From contig JAEUHC010000019.1 of NCBI GenBank assembly GCA_016794785.1, positions 124,001 through 188,000 on the forward strand: a DNA stretch of 64,000 bases. Reading direction: 5' to 3'. Positions 1 through 9,362 of the stretch are shown one piece after another. Each line of letters starts with the position of its first letter. Position 1 is the stretch's first letter. A program made the translations under genes and the position numbers. The notes below the pieces were generated by a model. The model did not search any database. It saw only the letters and a program-made list of their open reading frames with translations, and was not told the origin of the DNA. Source of the DNA: Opitutaceae bacterium. Lineage in GTDB: Bacteria; Verrucomicrobiota; Verrucomicrobiia; Opitutales; Opitutaceae.

Positions 1-1111
1 GGGGCCGCAGGCCTACAACACGCTCGCCGAGTTCACCTCGCTGGGCGAAATCCTCCGCGAGGCCGGCTACACCTGCGGGCTCAGCGGCAAGTGGCACCTC
101 GGCGACAATCTCCGGCCGAGCGAGGGCTTCTCGTTCTGGGTCACCAAGCCCGACGGCCACACGACCGAATTCTACGATCAAAACGTGATCGAGGACGGCG
201 CGGTGCGGAAGGAGGCCGGTTACACGACCGATCTGTGGACGCGGAAGGCGATCAGTTTCCTGGAGCAGAACCGCGCGCGGCCTTTCTTCCTGTTCCTCGC
301 CTACAACGGTCCCTACGTGCTCGGGCAGCTCATGCGCAACGCTCCGCGCAACCGCCACGCCGAGGCCTACCGCGGCCACCGGTTCCAGAGCTTTCCCACC
401 GAGCCGATGCACCCGTGGCAAAACGCCAACAAGCCGTTTCACAACACCCAGCTCGCCATGGAGCGCACCGCGGCCGAGGTGAGCGGCGTGGACGACGGCG
501 TGGGCGAGGTGATGGCCGCGATCGAGCGGCTCGGGCTCGGAAAAAACACGCTCGTGGTCTATTCCTCCGACCAGGGGTGGATGGGCGGGCAGAACGGCAT
601 GTGGGGCATGGGCGATCATTTCCGGCCGATCGCGGCGCACGATTTGATGCTGCAGATTCCGCTCATCTTCCGGCAGCCGGGCAAAATCCCCGCCGGGCGC
701 ACGAGCGACCTGCTGGTGAGCAACTATGATTTTCTCCCGACCGTGCTCGCGCAGCTCGGCCTGGGCGAGCGGATGCCGGCCGCGCCGCGCTCGCCCGGCC
801 GAGATTTTTCGCGCGTGCTGCGCGGCGAGACGATCCCATGGGACAATGTCGTTTACTACGAGATGGAGACGATGCGCGCCATCCGCACCGACCGCTGGAA
901 ATACGTGGCGCGCCATCCGGCCGGGCCGTTCGAGCTCTATGATCTCGCGAACGATCCGCTCGAACGCGCGAACCTGCACGGCCGGCCGGACACGGAGGCG
1001 CAGCGGACGGAGCTCGCGGGGCGGCTGGCTGGGTTTTTCGGGCGTCACGCGGAGCCGAAATACGATATTTGGAACAGCGGCATCTCGAAGGCGAAGCGCC
1101 ACGCGCCGTGA
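1..1111 (+). CDS. Sulfatase (alkaline phosphatase superfamily), 3' part
   Basis: The gene is open from the first bases of the window (reading frame from base 2) and ends at TGA 1109-1111, so about 370 C-terminal residues are visible. They contain the GKWHLG motif, which in type I sulfatases holds a lysine and histidine of the active site, and later a segment reading YSSDQGWMGGQNGMWGMGDH that resembles the metal-binding SDHG region of the family. The catalytic Cys or Ser that becomes formylglycine lies upstream and cannot be seen. Sulfatases of this class release sulfate from sulfated glycans, usually in the periplasm or outside the cell. The gene is followed after 15 bp by a convergent TonB receptor, a common pairing in polysaccharide degraders. 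The family call is strong; substrate and the signal peptide are unknown. Confidence 0.88.
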   Translation, partial: GPQAYNTLAEFTSLGEILREAGYTCGLSGKWHLGDNLRPSEGFSFWVTKPDGHTTEFYDQNVIEDGAVRKEAGYTTDLWTRKAISFLEQNRARPFFLFLAYNGPYVLGQLMRNAPRNRHAEAYRGHRFQSFPTEPMHPWQNANKPFHNTQLAMERTAAEVSGVDDGVGEVMAAIERLGLGKNTLVVYSSDQGWMGGQNGMWGMGDHFRPIAAHDLMLQIPLIFRQPGKIPAGRTSDLLVSNYDFLPTVLAQLGLGERMPAAPRSPGRDFSRVLRGETIPWDNVVYYEMETMRAIRTDRWKYVARHPAGPFELYDLANDPLERANLHGRPDTEAQRTELAGRLAGFFGRHAEPKYDIWNSGISKAKRHAP

Positions 1112-1126
1112 GGCGCGCGGGCGGCG

Positions 1127-4069
1127 TCAGTAGGTCAGCCGCGTGGTGATCGCGAGGCGGCGGGGGGTGTTGAACCAGCCGGCGTAGCGGAGCGTGCCGT
1201 CGGTGGAGCGGACCTGGTAGAGGATGCGCTGTTCGTCGAGGAGGTTGCTTACGTTGACCTGCACGGCGGCGCGGACGAAGCGGTTGACGCGGAAACTGTA
1301 GGTGGCGAAGAAGTCGTTGAGGAAGCGGTTGGGGTAGTAATACATCTTCCGTTTTCCGCCGTCGGCCGCGTCGGTATACATGTAGGCGCGGTGTTGTTGC
1401 TGGAGACTCGTGGTGAGGCCGAGGCGCAGGCCGCGGAGACGGCCTTCGTAGAAGGAGTAGGAGTTGACCATGCTGTAGGCCCGCTCGGCGTAGCCGGCGG
1501 TCTTCTCGCCGGACCGGCGGACGATCCAGGTGCCGTTGGAGGGCGAGGTGAAGCCGAGCTGGTGGTCGCTGATGGGGAGGCCGGTGGCGCCGGTGCCGAC
1601 GCCGGGGGTATCAAGGCCGAGTTGCTGGGCGTTGGTAATCTGGCCGACCTCGGGGTCGAGGACCGCGAAGTAGGGGCTGTTGGGATCGCGCATCATGGCG
1701 AGGGAGAGAGGGACGGTCGCAGAGGCGGGATTGAGCGGATCGGAGAGGACCATGAACGGGGCGATCGCGGCGTTGGGGCTGGAGCGGATGCCGACGACAG
1801 GCTGGCCGCCGACGGTGGTGGTGTTGAACTGGTCGTTGTAGAACTGGGGCAGCGTGACGTCGCTGCGCTCGGAACCGTTGGCCGTGGCAAAATTGAGGCG
1901 GACTTCCCACCCGCGGAGCGGGCGGGCGCTGAGCGTGAGGTTGAAGCCGTCGGAGGTCTTGCTGAAGGTGTAGGCGTTGCCGCCGTGGCGGCCGTTGATG
2001 CCGTCGGGATCGATGTCGTTGCGGTTGCCGAAGGTGGCGGTGAAGTTCTGCGCCTCGGACTGGTAGTAGTTGATGTTGCCGGAGAGGCGGCGGTCAAAGA
2101 GGTCGAGCTTGAAGCCGATGTCCTTGCTCACGCCCTTGCCCGGGGGGAGCGGGTTGTTGAAAAGGTCGCGCGTGGTGTCGAAGTTGATTTTGCCGTTGGA
2201 GGCGTAGTTGAGCGAGAGGCGGAGGTTCTTGATCGGGGTGTCGACGACGGCGCCGAGGTTGAGGCTGTCGTAGGAGATGGGCCCGCGCTTGATCCCGGTG
2301 GCCTTGCGGAGGCCGGTGGCTTCCTCGCTGCGGAGCCCGGCCATCGTGTCGATGCGGCCGCCCCACCATTCGGAGAAAAGGCTGGCACCCCAGCTTTTCT
2401 CGTCGGTGTCGTCCATGATGTAGGAGGTGTTGCCAGGGTTGCCGGTCGTGGCGTTGATGGCGCCGGAGACGCCCATGGGGTTGCCGGCGGTGGGGGGGAC
2501 GGCGCCGGCGTAAACCTGGGGAGCGAGTTTGTAGGTGCGGCCGTTGGGGTGCTTGACGGTCTGGGTCGGCCAGTCCTGGCCGCCGATGATGGTATCGGGA
2601 AACATGAGGGTCCAGGCGGCGGGCATCACGATGCGGCCGGACTCGGCATTGTTGAGGTTGGCGAGGTTCTGGATGATGGCGCCGCTGGCGTCTGTCTCGT
2701 AGAAGCGGACGGTGTATTGATTGGTCCAGCTTTCCATGACCTGGCGGAAGACATTGGCCGAGTGGCGGCCGAACCATTTGCCGAGGTCCTTCTGGTAGGC
2801 GACGGCGGCGCGGTAGCCCCGGGCGCCGGTGAAGAACGGGGTGCCGATTAGGGAGGTGTTGAAGGCCCACTTCTGGCCGATCTGGCCGGTGACCGGGTCG
2901 ACGTAATTGTTGCCGGTGGCGCCGGGGGCAAAGACCGTGGTCGAGCTGGCGCGGGGGGCCTCGTTGACGCGGGCGTCGTGGCCGTAGCGGAGCTGGACGG
3001 CTAGGCCCTCGGCGAGCGTGGCCTCGGCGACGACTGACTTGATGCGGTTGAAATAGAAGTCGCGGTGGTAGGGGCCGACCGCGGAGTCGACCTTGTCGAG
3101 GTCAATCACGCCGCCCGTGATCTGCGCGATCTCGGGGAAGGCCACGAGGTAGCGGGCGCTCTGGTTGTCCACGCGCACGCCGTTGTTGAGCGTCCAAGCG
3201 AGCGGGGCGCGGACGGTGGGGGCTTGGGCGAAGATGGTGTCGCGGCTGTAGTAGCGGTATTCGCCGCGAATCTGGAGGCGCTTCCACGGCTGGACGGTGG
3301 CGGCGATGTGGTAGCCCTCGGCCGCGCGGCCGAGGCCGGGGCGCGAATACTTGGTGTCGTCCTTCACGCCGTTGAAGCGGACGGCGAAGTATTTTTCACC
3401 CACTTGGGTGTCGACGGTGTAGCGGCGCGAGCCCTCGGAGTCGCCGGTGGCGCTCCACGTCATGGTCGGGCGCTTCCTCAGGTAGGCGCGCTTCGACGCG
3501 CTGGTGATGACGCCGCCGGCATCGCCCGAGCCGAAGAGGAGCGAGTTGGAGCCGCCGATCGCCTCGACGCGCTCGATGTCGAATGTGTCGAGCAGGCTGG
3601 TGTCGGAGCGGAGGAAGCCGTCGCGGCGCGGGTTGTTGATCTGGAGCCCGCGCATCGTCATTGATTTCGGGTCCTGTCGGTCGCCGTCGACCATGCCGCG
3701 CACGTCCTCGCCGGCGTTGATGACGGCGGCGCCGAGGCCGCCGATCTTCCAAAGCATGTCGGTCATGTCCACGGTGCCCATGTCGTCGAGCATCTGGCGG
3801 TTGAAGACCTTGGCATCGAGCGGGGTCTTGCTGAGGGCGGTGTTGGTGCCGGTGACGGAATTGGTGTTGGTCGCGTCGTAGGTGTCGCGCGGGTCATCCT
3901 TCACCTCGAAGATATTCAGGAGGACGGCCTCCTCCTTCGGGGCGGTGGCGGGCTTGGCGACAGCCGACGCCGGGGCGACGGCCTGCGCCCGCAGGATCGG
4001 TGCCGCGGCAGGGACGAGGAGGCACGCGGCGGCAAGCGCGGCGAGGAACGGACGGAGGGTAGGGGGCAT
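1127..4069 (-). CDS. TonB-dependent outer-membrane receptor
   Basis: 980 codons. The ATG at 4069 was chosen because it begins a clear signal peptide (MPPTLRPFLAALAAACLLVP); the frame stays open further upstream only as antisense of the sigma factor gene. After the signal comes a plug domain (the region from about residue 80 with TDMLWKIGG, then GGSNSLLFGSGDAGGVI around residue 175), followed by a long beta-barrel ending in an aromatic-rich strand (ITTRLTY). There is no N-terminal STN signalling domain and no carboxypeptidase-regulatory domain, so the receptor is not built to signal to the neighbouring FecR protein in the classical way. No SusD gene is nearby. It probably imports an oligosaccharide or another large substrate; the sulfatase next door hints at a sulfated one, which is inference. 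Confidence 0.9.
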   Translation of the reverse strand: MPPTLRPFLAALAAACLLVPAAAPILRAQAVAPASAVAKPATAPKEEAVLLNIFEVKDDPRDTYDATNTNSVTGTNTALSKTPLDAKVFNRQMLDDMGTVDMTDMLWKIGGLGAAVINAGEDVRGMVDGDRQDPKSMTMRGLQINNPRRDGFLRSDTSLLDTFDIERVEAIGGSNSLLFGSGDAGGVITSASKRAYLRKRPTMTWSATGDSEGSRRYTVDTQVGEKYFAVRFNGVKDDTKYSRPGLGRAAEGYHIAATVQPWKRLQIRGEYRYYSRDTIFAQAPTVRAPLAWTLNNGVRVDNQSARYLVAFPEIAQITGGVIDLDKVDSAVGPYHRDFYFNRIKSVVAEATLAEGLAVQLRYGHDARVNEAPRASSTTVFAPGATGNNYVDPVTGQIGQKWAFNTSLIGTPFFTGARGYRAAVAYQKDLGKWFGRHSANVFRQVMESWTNQYTVRFYETDASGAIIQNLANLNNAESGRIVMPAAWTLMFPDTIIGGQDWPTQTVKHPNGRTYKLAPQVYAGAVPPTAGNPMGVSGAINATTGNPGNTSYIMDDTDEKSWGASLFSEWWGGRIDTMAGLRSEEATGLRKATGIKRGPISYDSLNLGAVVDTPIKNLRLSLNYASNGKINFDTTRDLFNNPLPPGKGVSKDIGFKLDLFDRRLSGNINYYQSEAQNFTATFGNRNDIDPDGINGRHGGNAYTFSKTSDGFNLTLSARPLRGWEVRLNFATANGSERSDVTLPQFYNDQFNTTTVGGQPVVGIRSSPNAAIAPFMVLSDPLNPASATVPLSLAMMRDPNSPYFAVLDPEVGQITNAQQLGLDTPGVGTGATGLPISDHQLGFTSPSNGTWIVRRSGEKTAGYAERAYSMVNSYSFYEGRLRGLRLGLTTSLQQQHRAYMYTDAADGGKRKMYYYPNRFLNDFFATYSFRVNRFVRAAVQVNVSNLLDEQRILYQVRSTDGTLRYAGWFNTPRRLAITTRLTY

Positions 4070-4234
4070 GGCTGCGTTTGGGGGCTGGTTGAGGAGCAGG
4101 CCCCGGCCTCGGGGATGAGGCGGGGGTTCACGGAAGGATTGTCGCGAGCGGCGGGGGATAACACCAAGCCGAAGAAAATAGTTTCGGAATCGTGTGTTCT
4201 CGGCGCGGCCTTGGGACAATTCTCCTTGCGAACC

Positions 4235-4807
4235 ATGAACGCCGACGCGGAGGAAAAGCTGTGGGTGCGCGCTGCGCAGCGAGGCGAGGCCGAGGCCTTC
4301 GCCGCGCTCGTCGCGCGCCACCATCGCGGGGTGCGCGCCTGCCTGGTCGCGCGCATGCAAGATCCGCATGAGGCCGAGGATTTGGCGCAGGAAGTCTTCC
4401 TCACCGCGTATCGCAAGCTCGACGGCTTCGATCCCGAGCGGCCGCTGGCGCCGTGGCTGCGCCGCATCGCCCTGAATCTCCTGCGTAACCACTGGCGGAA
4501 ATTCCGCGCCCAGGCGATCGGCGGCAACGCCGAGCTCGCCAGCCTGCTCGACGAGCGGATCGCCGCCGATTGCGGCCCGGCGCGCGAGCCGCAGCTCCAC
4601 GCGGCGCTGCGCGACTGCCTGGAGCGGATGGACGGCCCGGCGCGCGAACTGTTGCACCGGCGCTACGGCGAGGAGGAATCCGTGCGCGAACTTTCCGATC
4701 GGCTCCAGCGCGGCTACTCCGCCCTCACCATGCAGCTGCACCGGCTCCGTGAGATCCTCGCCGAATGCATCGGGCGCAAGGTCCGCGACCTCGAATCAAC
4801 GACATGA
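4235..4807 (+). CDS. ECF-type RNA polymerase sigma factor
   Basis: 190 residues from the ATG at 4235. An in-frame start 120 bp upstream exists but would add a tail not seen in the family. Region 2 is clear: DPHEAEDLAQEVFLTAYRKL followed by the tryptophan-containing stretch APWLRRIALNLLRNHWRKF. Region 4 with a helix-turn-helix occupies roughly residues 140-180 (ESVRELSDRLQRGYSALTMQ). The stop overlaps the start of the FecR-LamG gene by four bases (ATGA), so the two are translated together. In planctomycetes and verrucomicrobia such pairs are sigma factor plus membrane-anchored regulator. The target promoters are unknown; the divergent TonB receptor gene (starting at 4069) is the obvious candidate. 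Confidence 0.9.
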   Translation: MNADAEEKLWVRAAQRGEAEAFAALVARHHRGVRACLVARMQDPHEAEDLAQEVFLTAYRKLDGFDPERPLAPWLRRIALNLLRNHWRKFRAQAIGGNAELASLLDERIAADCGPAREPQLHAALRDCLERMDGPARELLHRRYGEEESVRELSDRLQRGYSALTMQLHRLREILAECIGRKVRDLESTT

Positions 4808-6402
4808 CGCGCGACGAACAACGCCAGCTCCTCGCCCGCGCGGGCGCGGGCGACCTCTCGCCTCAGGAAGCGGAGCGGCTGCTCGAAGCCTGCCGGCGCG
4901 ATCCGGACCTGCTCGCCGAGCTGAGCCACCTGACGATCGTGGAGCGCCTGCTCGCACACGAGCACCTCTACGCGGACGACGGCGCGTTCGTCCGCGAGGT
5001 GCGGGCCCGTTTGGAGGACAACGCGGCGCCGCGCACTGTGGTGCCGTGGCGCCGCGGCAGTTGGCTGCCGGGTTGGGCCTGGGCCGCCGCCGCTGCCTTG
5101 GTGCTCAGTCTCGGTGTTTGGTTGATAAAGAGCCCAGGCGCGCCCGAAGCGCGGATCGTCCGCGTCGAATCCGCCACGTGGGAAACGGGCCAGACGGCGC
5201 CGAGAATCGGTGACGCACTCGACACCCGCCGCCTGCAACTGGCGGGCGGATTGGTCGAGCTGAAGTTCGACCTTGGTGCGACGGTGATTGTCGAGGGGCC
5301 GGCGGACTTCGAGGTGCTTGGGCCGCAGCACGCGTTTCTTCACCAAGGCCGCGCCGTCACCCGGATGCCGCCCGGGACCAAGGGCTTCATCCTCGACAGC
5401 CCGCGCGGCCGCCTGATCGACCAGGGCACCGAGTTTGGCGTGAGCGTCGGGCCTTCCGGCGACACGGAAGTGCATGTCCTCGAGGGCAAGGTCGATGCCG
5501 TGCCAGGTAACCAGCAGAAGCCGGTGCACCTCTCGGTGAATCAAGCCGCGCGTCTCACGTCGCAACGGATCGAGCAGTTTGAGGCGGATGCCGGCGAGTT
5601 CATCACCGATCTGCCGCCGCTCTCGACCGGCGCGATTGGCTTTTTGCATTGGTCTTTCGACGAGGCGGCCGGGGAGGTCTCCGTCAACCGCGGTCGCGGC
5701 CTTGGCGTGCCCGGCGCGCGGGCCATCCGCCGCACCTACCCGGAGGGCGGCGCCGGACCGCGCTGGATCGCGGGGCAGTTTGGCGCGGGGGTCGCGTTCG
5801 ACGGCCGCGAGACCTTCATGGAATGCGAGTTCCCGGGCATCGCCGGAGGCGAGCCGCGCACCGTGGCGTTCTGGGTGAAGGTGCCGCGCGACTCCGGCAC
5901 CGAGGAGGGCTACGGCATCATCAACTGGGGCACGAACAAACCCGGCCTCGCGTGGCAGATTTCCGTGAATCCAAATGCGGCGGAGGGCCCGCTCGGTCGC
6001 CTGCGCCTTGGCGTGCACCAAAGTTTTGTCGTCGGCACGACCGATCTCCGCGACGACCGCTGGCACCATTGCGCGGTGGTCATGTATGGCGGGCACCGGC
6101 CGGATGCGGGCACACACATCCTTCTCTACCTCGACGGCGAACTGGAGCCCGCGGCCCGCAAGGCCGTCGGCGAAATCCGCACGCAGATCACCGGGCCCGA
6201 GGCGCACAACATGTGGCTCGGCCGCAATCTCGGCTACGTCAGCGTCGAGCAGCGCAACCCGCTCGGGCGCTTTTTCCGCGGCGCGCTCGACGAGGTGTTC
6301 GTCTTCAACGCCACGCTCGATCAGGAGCAGATCCGCTCGCTGATGAAATACAACCAGCTCGCGCCGCCGCCTCCGTCGCTGGCGTCGGCGGTCGCTCGCT
6401 GA
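4804..6402 (+). CDS. FecR-domain membrane protein with C-terminal LamG domain (probable anti-sigma factor)
   Basis: 532 residues from the ATG at 4804, which overlaps the sigma factor stop. Residues 1-75 are a helical cytoplasmic part, probably the sigma-binding segment. One transmembrane helix follows near residues 88-104 (WAWAAAAALVLSLGVWLI). A FecR domain covers about 120-240 (GATVIVEGPADFEVLGPQHA, later RGRLIDQGTEFGVSV). The rest, about 275-515, is a concanavalin/LamG-like beta-sandwich (FLHWSFDEAAGEVS, VAFWVKVPRDSG, MWLGRNLG, GALDEVFVFNATL). Such modules often bind carbohydrate, so the protein could sense an extracellular glycan and release the sigma factor. Domains are seen; the sensing role is inferred from the family and position. 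Confidence 0.85.
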   Translation: MTRDEQRQLLARAGAGDLSPQEAERLLEACRRDPDLLAELSHLTIVERLLAHEHLYADDGAFVREVRARLEDNAAPRTVVPWRRGSWLPGWAWAAAAALVLSLGVWLIKSPGAPEARIVRVESATWETGQTAPRIGDALDTRRLQLAGGLVELKFDLGATVIVEGPADFEVLGPQHAFLHQGRAVTRMPPGTKGFILDSPRGRLIDQGTEFGVSVGPSGDTEVHVLEGKVDAVPGNQQKPVHLSVNQAARLTSQRIEQFEADAGEFITDLPPLSTGAIGFLHWSFDEAAGEVSVNRGRGLGVPGARAIRRTYPEGGAGPRWIAGQFGAGVAFDGRETFMECEFPGIAGGEPRTVAFWVKVPRDSGTEEGYGIINWGTNKPGLAWQISVNPNAAEGPLGRLRLGVHQSFVVGTTDLRDDRWHHCAVVMYGGHRPDAGTHILLYLDGELEPAARKAVGEIRTQITGPEAHNMWLGRNLGYVSVEQRNPLGRFFRGALDEVFVFNATLDQEQIRSLMKYNQLAPPPPSLASAVAR

Positions 6403-7212
6403 TCAGGGGCGCAACTGCTCGCGCAGCCAGCCGGGTCGGTTGGTCGTGATGCTGTCCACGCCGAGGGCGGTCCAGTGCCTGGCGATGGCGAGATCGTCGA
6501 CCGTCCAGACGTGGAGCTGGAGTTTGGCGTCGCGGATTTTCTTCACCGCGGCGCTATCGAGCGGCCAGCCGTGGTTGAGATCGAGGCCGTCGAGCTGGGC
6601 GGCGCGGCAATCGCGAATCACTTCGTCGAGGGTGGGCGATTTCTTCTTCGGATCGGTGGAGGGTTTGCCGAGCAGCCAGAGCGCCGCGTAGTCGGGCAGC
6701 GCCTTTTTTGAGGCAACGAGGGAGTCGTATTTGAAGCTGATGATCACCGTCTGGGCCGGCGTGAGCCGGGCCCGGCGGATCGCGGCGACCATGGCCGGCA
6801 CGATCTCGGGTCCGGTTTTGATTTCGATGAAGATTCGTTTCCCGGGTTCGCGGGGCAGGGTGGCGAGAAGCTCGTCGAGGGTGGGGACTTTTTCCCGGGC
6901 AAACGTGGGATTCTTCCACGAGCCGGCGTCGAGCTGGCGCAGCTCGGCGAGGGTCTGGGCGACGACCGGCGCGTCCTTGCCCGCGGTGCGCTTGGTGGTG
7001 GCGTCGTGCATGACGACGGCTTCGCCGTCCTTGCTCAGCCAGATGTCGATCTCGACGGCATCGGCGCCCTGCGCCCAGGCGAGCTTGGCGGCGGCGACGG
7101 TGTTTTCCGGCGCGTCGTGCGATGCGCCGCGATGGGCGACAATCTGCGGGGCGGCGAAAAGGGCGGAGGCGGCGAACAAGAACAGCAGGGTGGGCGGGAG
7201 GATGGGTTTCAT
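6403..7212 (-). CDS. Secreted glycerophosphodiester phosphodiesterase
   Basis: 269 residues with an N-terminal signal peptide (MKPILPPTLLFLFAASALFA). The GDPD TIM-barrel signatures are present: HRG at residues 27-29, the acidic pair in EIDIW near residues 54-56, the histidine of VVMHD near 69, and EIKTGPE about residue 130. The enzyme hydrolyses glycerophosphodiesters to glycerol phosphate and an alcohol, here probably in the periplasm. It is the last gene of the minus-strand operon, 12 bp after the HAD phosphatase gene, and its stop abuts the stop of the convergent FecR-LamG gene with no spacer. Its product would feed the organophosphate transporter encoded two genes upstream. Confidence 0.92.
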   Translation of the reverse strand: MKPILPPTLLFLFAASALFAAPQIVAHRGASHDAPENTVAAAKLAWAQGADAVEIDIWLSKDGEAVVMHDATTKRTAGKDAPVVAQTLAELRQLDAGSWKNPTFAREKVPTLDELLATLPREPGKRIFIEIKTGPEIVPAMVAAIRRARLTPAQTVIISFKYDSLVASKKALPDYAALWLLGKPSTDPKKKSPTLDEVIRDCRAAQLDGLDLNHGWPLDSAAVKKIRDAKLQLHVWTVDDLAIARHWTALGVDSITTNRPGWLREQLRP

Positions 7213-7224
7213 GGGGAAGAGGGC

Positions 7225-8076
7225 TTAGGTGCGGGTGGCGCGGAGATTTTCGCCCAGCTCCGCCAGGCTCGGCAACACCCAGTCCGGCGGCGGCTGCGCC
7301 GCAGCGGCGTCCGCGACGGTGGCCTCGCCGGTGAGCACGAGCACGCCGAGCGCCCCGGCGCGCCGGGCCATCGCGATGTCGGTGTAAATGCGATCGCCCA
7401 CCATCGCGATCTGATCGGGGGCGAGGCCGTGGCGCGCCATGATGCCGGTGAGCATCGAAGGATCGGGTTTGCCGAAGACGCGCTCCGGCGCGCGACCGGT
7501 GGCTTTTTCCAACGCGGCGCAGATCGAGCCGCAGTCCACGAGCACGGTGGGCTGGTCGGTGGGGCACACTAGGTCGGGATTGGTGGCGAAGCAGGGTCTG
7601 CCGGTTTTCATCCACCACGCGGCGCGGCAGAGGCGCGCGTAGGTGAGCGTGAGGTCGAAGCCCACGAGCACGGCGTCGGGCGCATCGGCGGGATCGTCGG
7701 CCGTGAGCGTGAAGCCGGCCGCCGTGAATTCCCCCGCCATGCTCGGCGTCCCGAGCAAGAAAAGCCTGCGAATCCCGGGCCGTTCGCGGCGCAGCCAGTC
7801 GATGGTCGCGAGGGCGGAGGTGTAGATTTGCTCCGGCGCGCAATCGATGCCCAGGCGCGCGAGGCTGGCGCGGTAGTCGGCGGCGCTCTTCGAGGGATTG
7901 TTCGTGAGAAAGGTGCAGCCGATGCCGAGGTCGCGCATCGACGCGAGAAACGGCCGTGAAAACGGGAAGAGCGTGCCGCCGTTGTAAACGGTGCCGTCGA
8001 GATCAAGCGCGAGGTGCGCGATGCGGCGGAGGCGGGCGGGCGGGAGCGGGGCGGACGTCATCGTGGTGAAACTCAT
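7225..8076 (-). CDS. HAD-superfamily class IIA phosphatase (AraL/NagD type)
   Basis: 283 residues. The start at 8076 was chosen because its ATG overlaps the TGA of the upstream transporter gene; a second ATG at 8061 is possible. HAD motifs are complete: DLDGT (nucleophile Asp25 and Asp27), TNNPSKSA as motif II, the lysine of FGKPDPSM as motif III, and MVGDRIYTDIAMARRAG as motif IV. The spacing between motifs II and III fits a C2A cap, as in NagD, AraL and p-nitrophenylphosphatase-like enzymes. It probably removes phosphate from a small sugar or glycerol phosphate. In Bacillus subtilis araL lies directly next to araM, the same pairing as here, though with the transporter gene between them in this operon. 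Exact substrate unknown. Confidence 0.87.
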   Translation of the reverse strand: MSFTTMTSAPLPPARLRRIAHLALDLDGTVYNGGTLFPFSRPFLASMRDLGIGCTFLTNNPSKSAADYRASLARLGIDCAPEQIYTSALATIDWLRRERPGIRRLFLLGTPSMAGEFTAAGFTLTADDPADAPDAVLVGFDLTLTYARLCRAAWWMKTGRPCFATNPDLVCPTDQPTVLVDCGSICAALEKATGRAPERVFGKPDPSMLTGIMARHGLAPDQIAMVGDRIYTDIAMARRAGALGVLVLTGEATVADAAAAQPPPDWVLPSLAELGENLRATRT

Positions 8077-9362
8077 TTCGCCGGACCGTAGCCGTGCGGT
8101 TTGGCGGGCCACGCAAGGATGAAGAACACGGTGCCGACCGCGCCCATCGCGAGCAACGCGCCAAAGGCTGCGTCCCAGCCCGAGCGATCCACCATCTGGC
8201 CGAGCCAGCGGCCGGAGACGATCGTGCTCGCGTAGGCGAAGAGCCCGGTGAAGCCGGCGGCGGTGGCCGCGGCGCGACGCGTGGCGAGGTTGGCCGCCGT
8301 GATGCCGATGAGCGCCTGCGGGCCGTAGATGAAGAAGCCCGACGCGCCGAGCAGCACGGCCGCGGCCGTGAGCGACGAGCCGAATTTCCAGAACGCCAGC
8401 AGCGAGACGCACGCGCCAATCATGCAGAAGACGCAGGTGCGTGCGCCGCGGCCGCCGAAGAACCGGTCGGTCACCCAGCCCGCGATCAGCATCCCGACCA
8501 CACCGGAGACCTCGAAGCCGGCGACGATCCACGCCGAGTGCTCCAGTTTGAAGTGCTTCATCTCCTTCAGAAGTGTCGGGCCCCAGTCGAGCACGGCGAA
8601 GCGCAGGACATAGACGAAGAAGTTCGCGAGCGAGATCCACCAGATGTGCGGATTGCAGAAGACATGCTTGCGGACGAATTTTTTGTAGTCGGCGGAGCTC
8701 TTGTCCTCGCCATGCGTGCCCGTGTCGCCCTCGACCACGATCTCCGGGAGGCCGACCGACGAGGGCGTGTCGCGCAGCAGGAAAAACAAAATCACGCCTG
8801 CAAAGGTGCAGAGGATCGCCGGTCCGTGGAAACTCCACCGCCAGCCGAAATGCGACGCGAGGTAGCCGCACACGACGACCGCCGTCGCGCCGCCGATGGA
8901 GTGCGAAGTGTTCCAGATCGACATCTTGGTGGCGAGCTGGCCGGGCGGAAACCAGTGCGTCATCAGCCGGCAGCACGGCGGGAACCCCATGCCCTGCACC
9001 CAGCCGTTGAACATCCACGCGACACCGAACCACAGCACCTCGGTGCCGAAGCCGAAGAAGACATTGGCGACGACCGAGAGCATCAGCCCAGCGACCATGA
9101 AGTAGCGGGCATTGGCCCGGTCGGCCCACATGCCGTTGACGAAGCGCGACACACCGTAGAGCAGGCCGTGGGCGGTGAGAAACATGCCGAGGTCGGCCTT
9201 GGTGATGCCGAGTTCCTCCTGCATGCCCGGCATCGCGACGCTCAGGTTTTTGCGGACAAAATAATACGCCGCGTAGCCGAACATCGTCGCGATGAGCGTG
9301 CGATATTGCCACTGGCGGAATTTTTCCGCCGTGGCGGGGTCGGTCGGGGCGGGGTGGTTCAT
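8073..9362 (-). CDS. MFS transporter, organophosphate:phosphate antiporter-like (GlpT/UhpC group)
   Basis: 429 residues from the ATG at 9362, which overlaps the araM stop (ATGA). About twelve hydrophobic helices are visible. The stretch YFVRKNLSVAMPGMQEELG after the first helix and GWVQGMGFPPCCRLMTHWF in the fifth match the GlpT/UhpT/UhpC family, whose conserved arginines bind the phosphate of glycerol-3-phosphate or hexose phosphates in exchange for inorganic phosphate. A central cytoplasmic loop lies near residues 210-235. Being encoded between the glycerol-1-phosphate dehydrogenase and two phosphate-ester enzymes, it most likely imports a glycerol phosphate released in the periplasm. Transport rather than sensing (UhpC-like) is inferred from context. 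Confidence 0.86.
   Translation of the reverse strand: MNHPAPTDPATAEKFRQWQYRTLIATMFGYAAYYFVRKNLSVAMPGMQEELGITKADLGMFLTAHGLLYGVSRFVNGMWADRANARYFMVAGLMLSVVANVFFGFGTEVLWFGVAWMFNGWVQGMGFPPCCRLMTHWFPPGQLATKMSIWNTSHSIGGATAVVVCGYLASHFGWRWSFHGPAILCTFAGVILFFLLRDTPSSVGLPEIVVEGDTGTHGEDKSSADYKKFVRKHVFCNPHIWWISLANFFVYVLRFAVLDWGPTLLKEMKHFKLEHSAWIVAGFEVSGVVGMLIAGWVTDRFFGGRGARTCVFCMIGACVSLLAFWKFGSSLTAAAVLLGASGFFIYGPQALIGITAANLATRRAAATAAGFTGLFAYASTIVSGRWLGQMVDRSGWDAAFGALLAMGAVGTVFFILAWPAKPHGYGPAK

Noticed and set aside
4115..4234. N-terminal extension of the sigma factor from an upstream in-frame start
   Set aside because: The extra 40 residues match no sigma factor region, whereas MNADAEEKLW at 4235 gives the usual family start.
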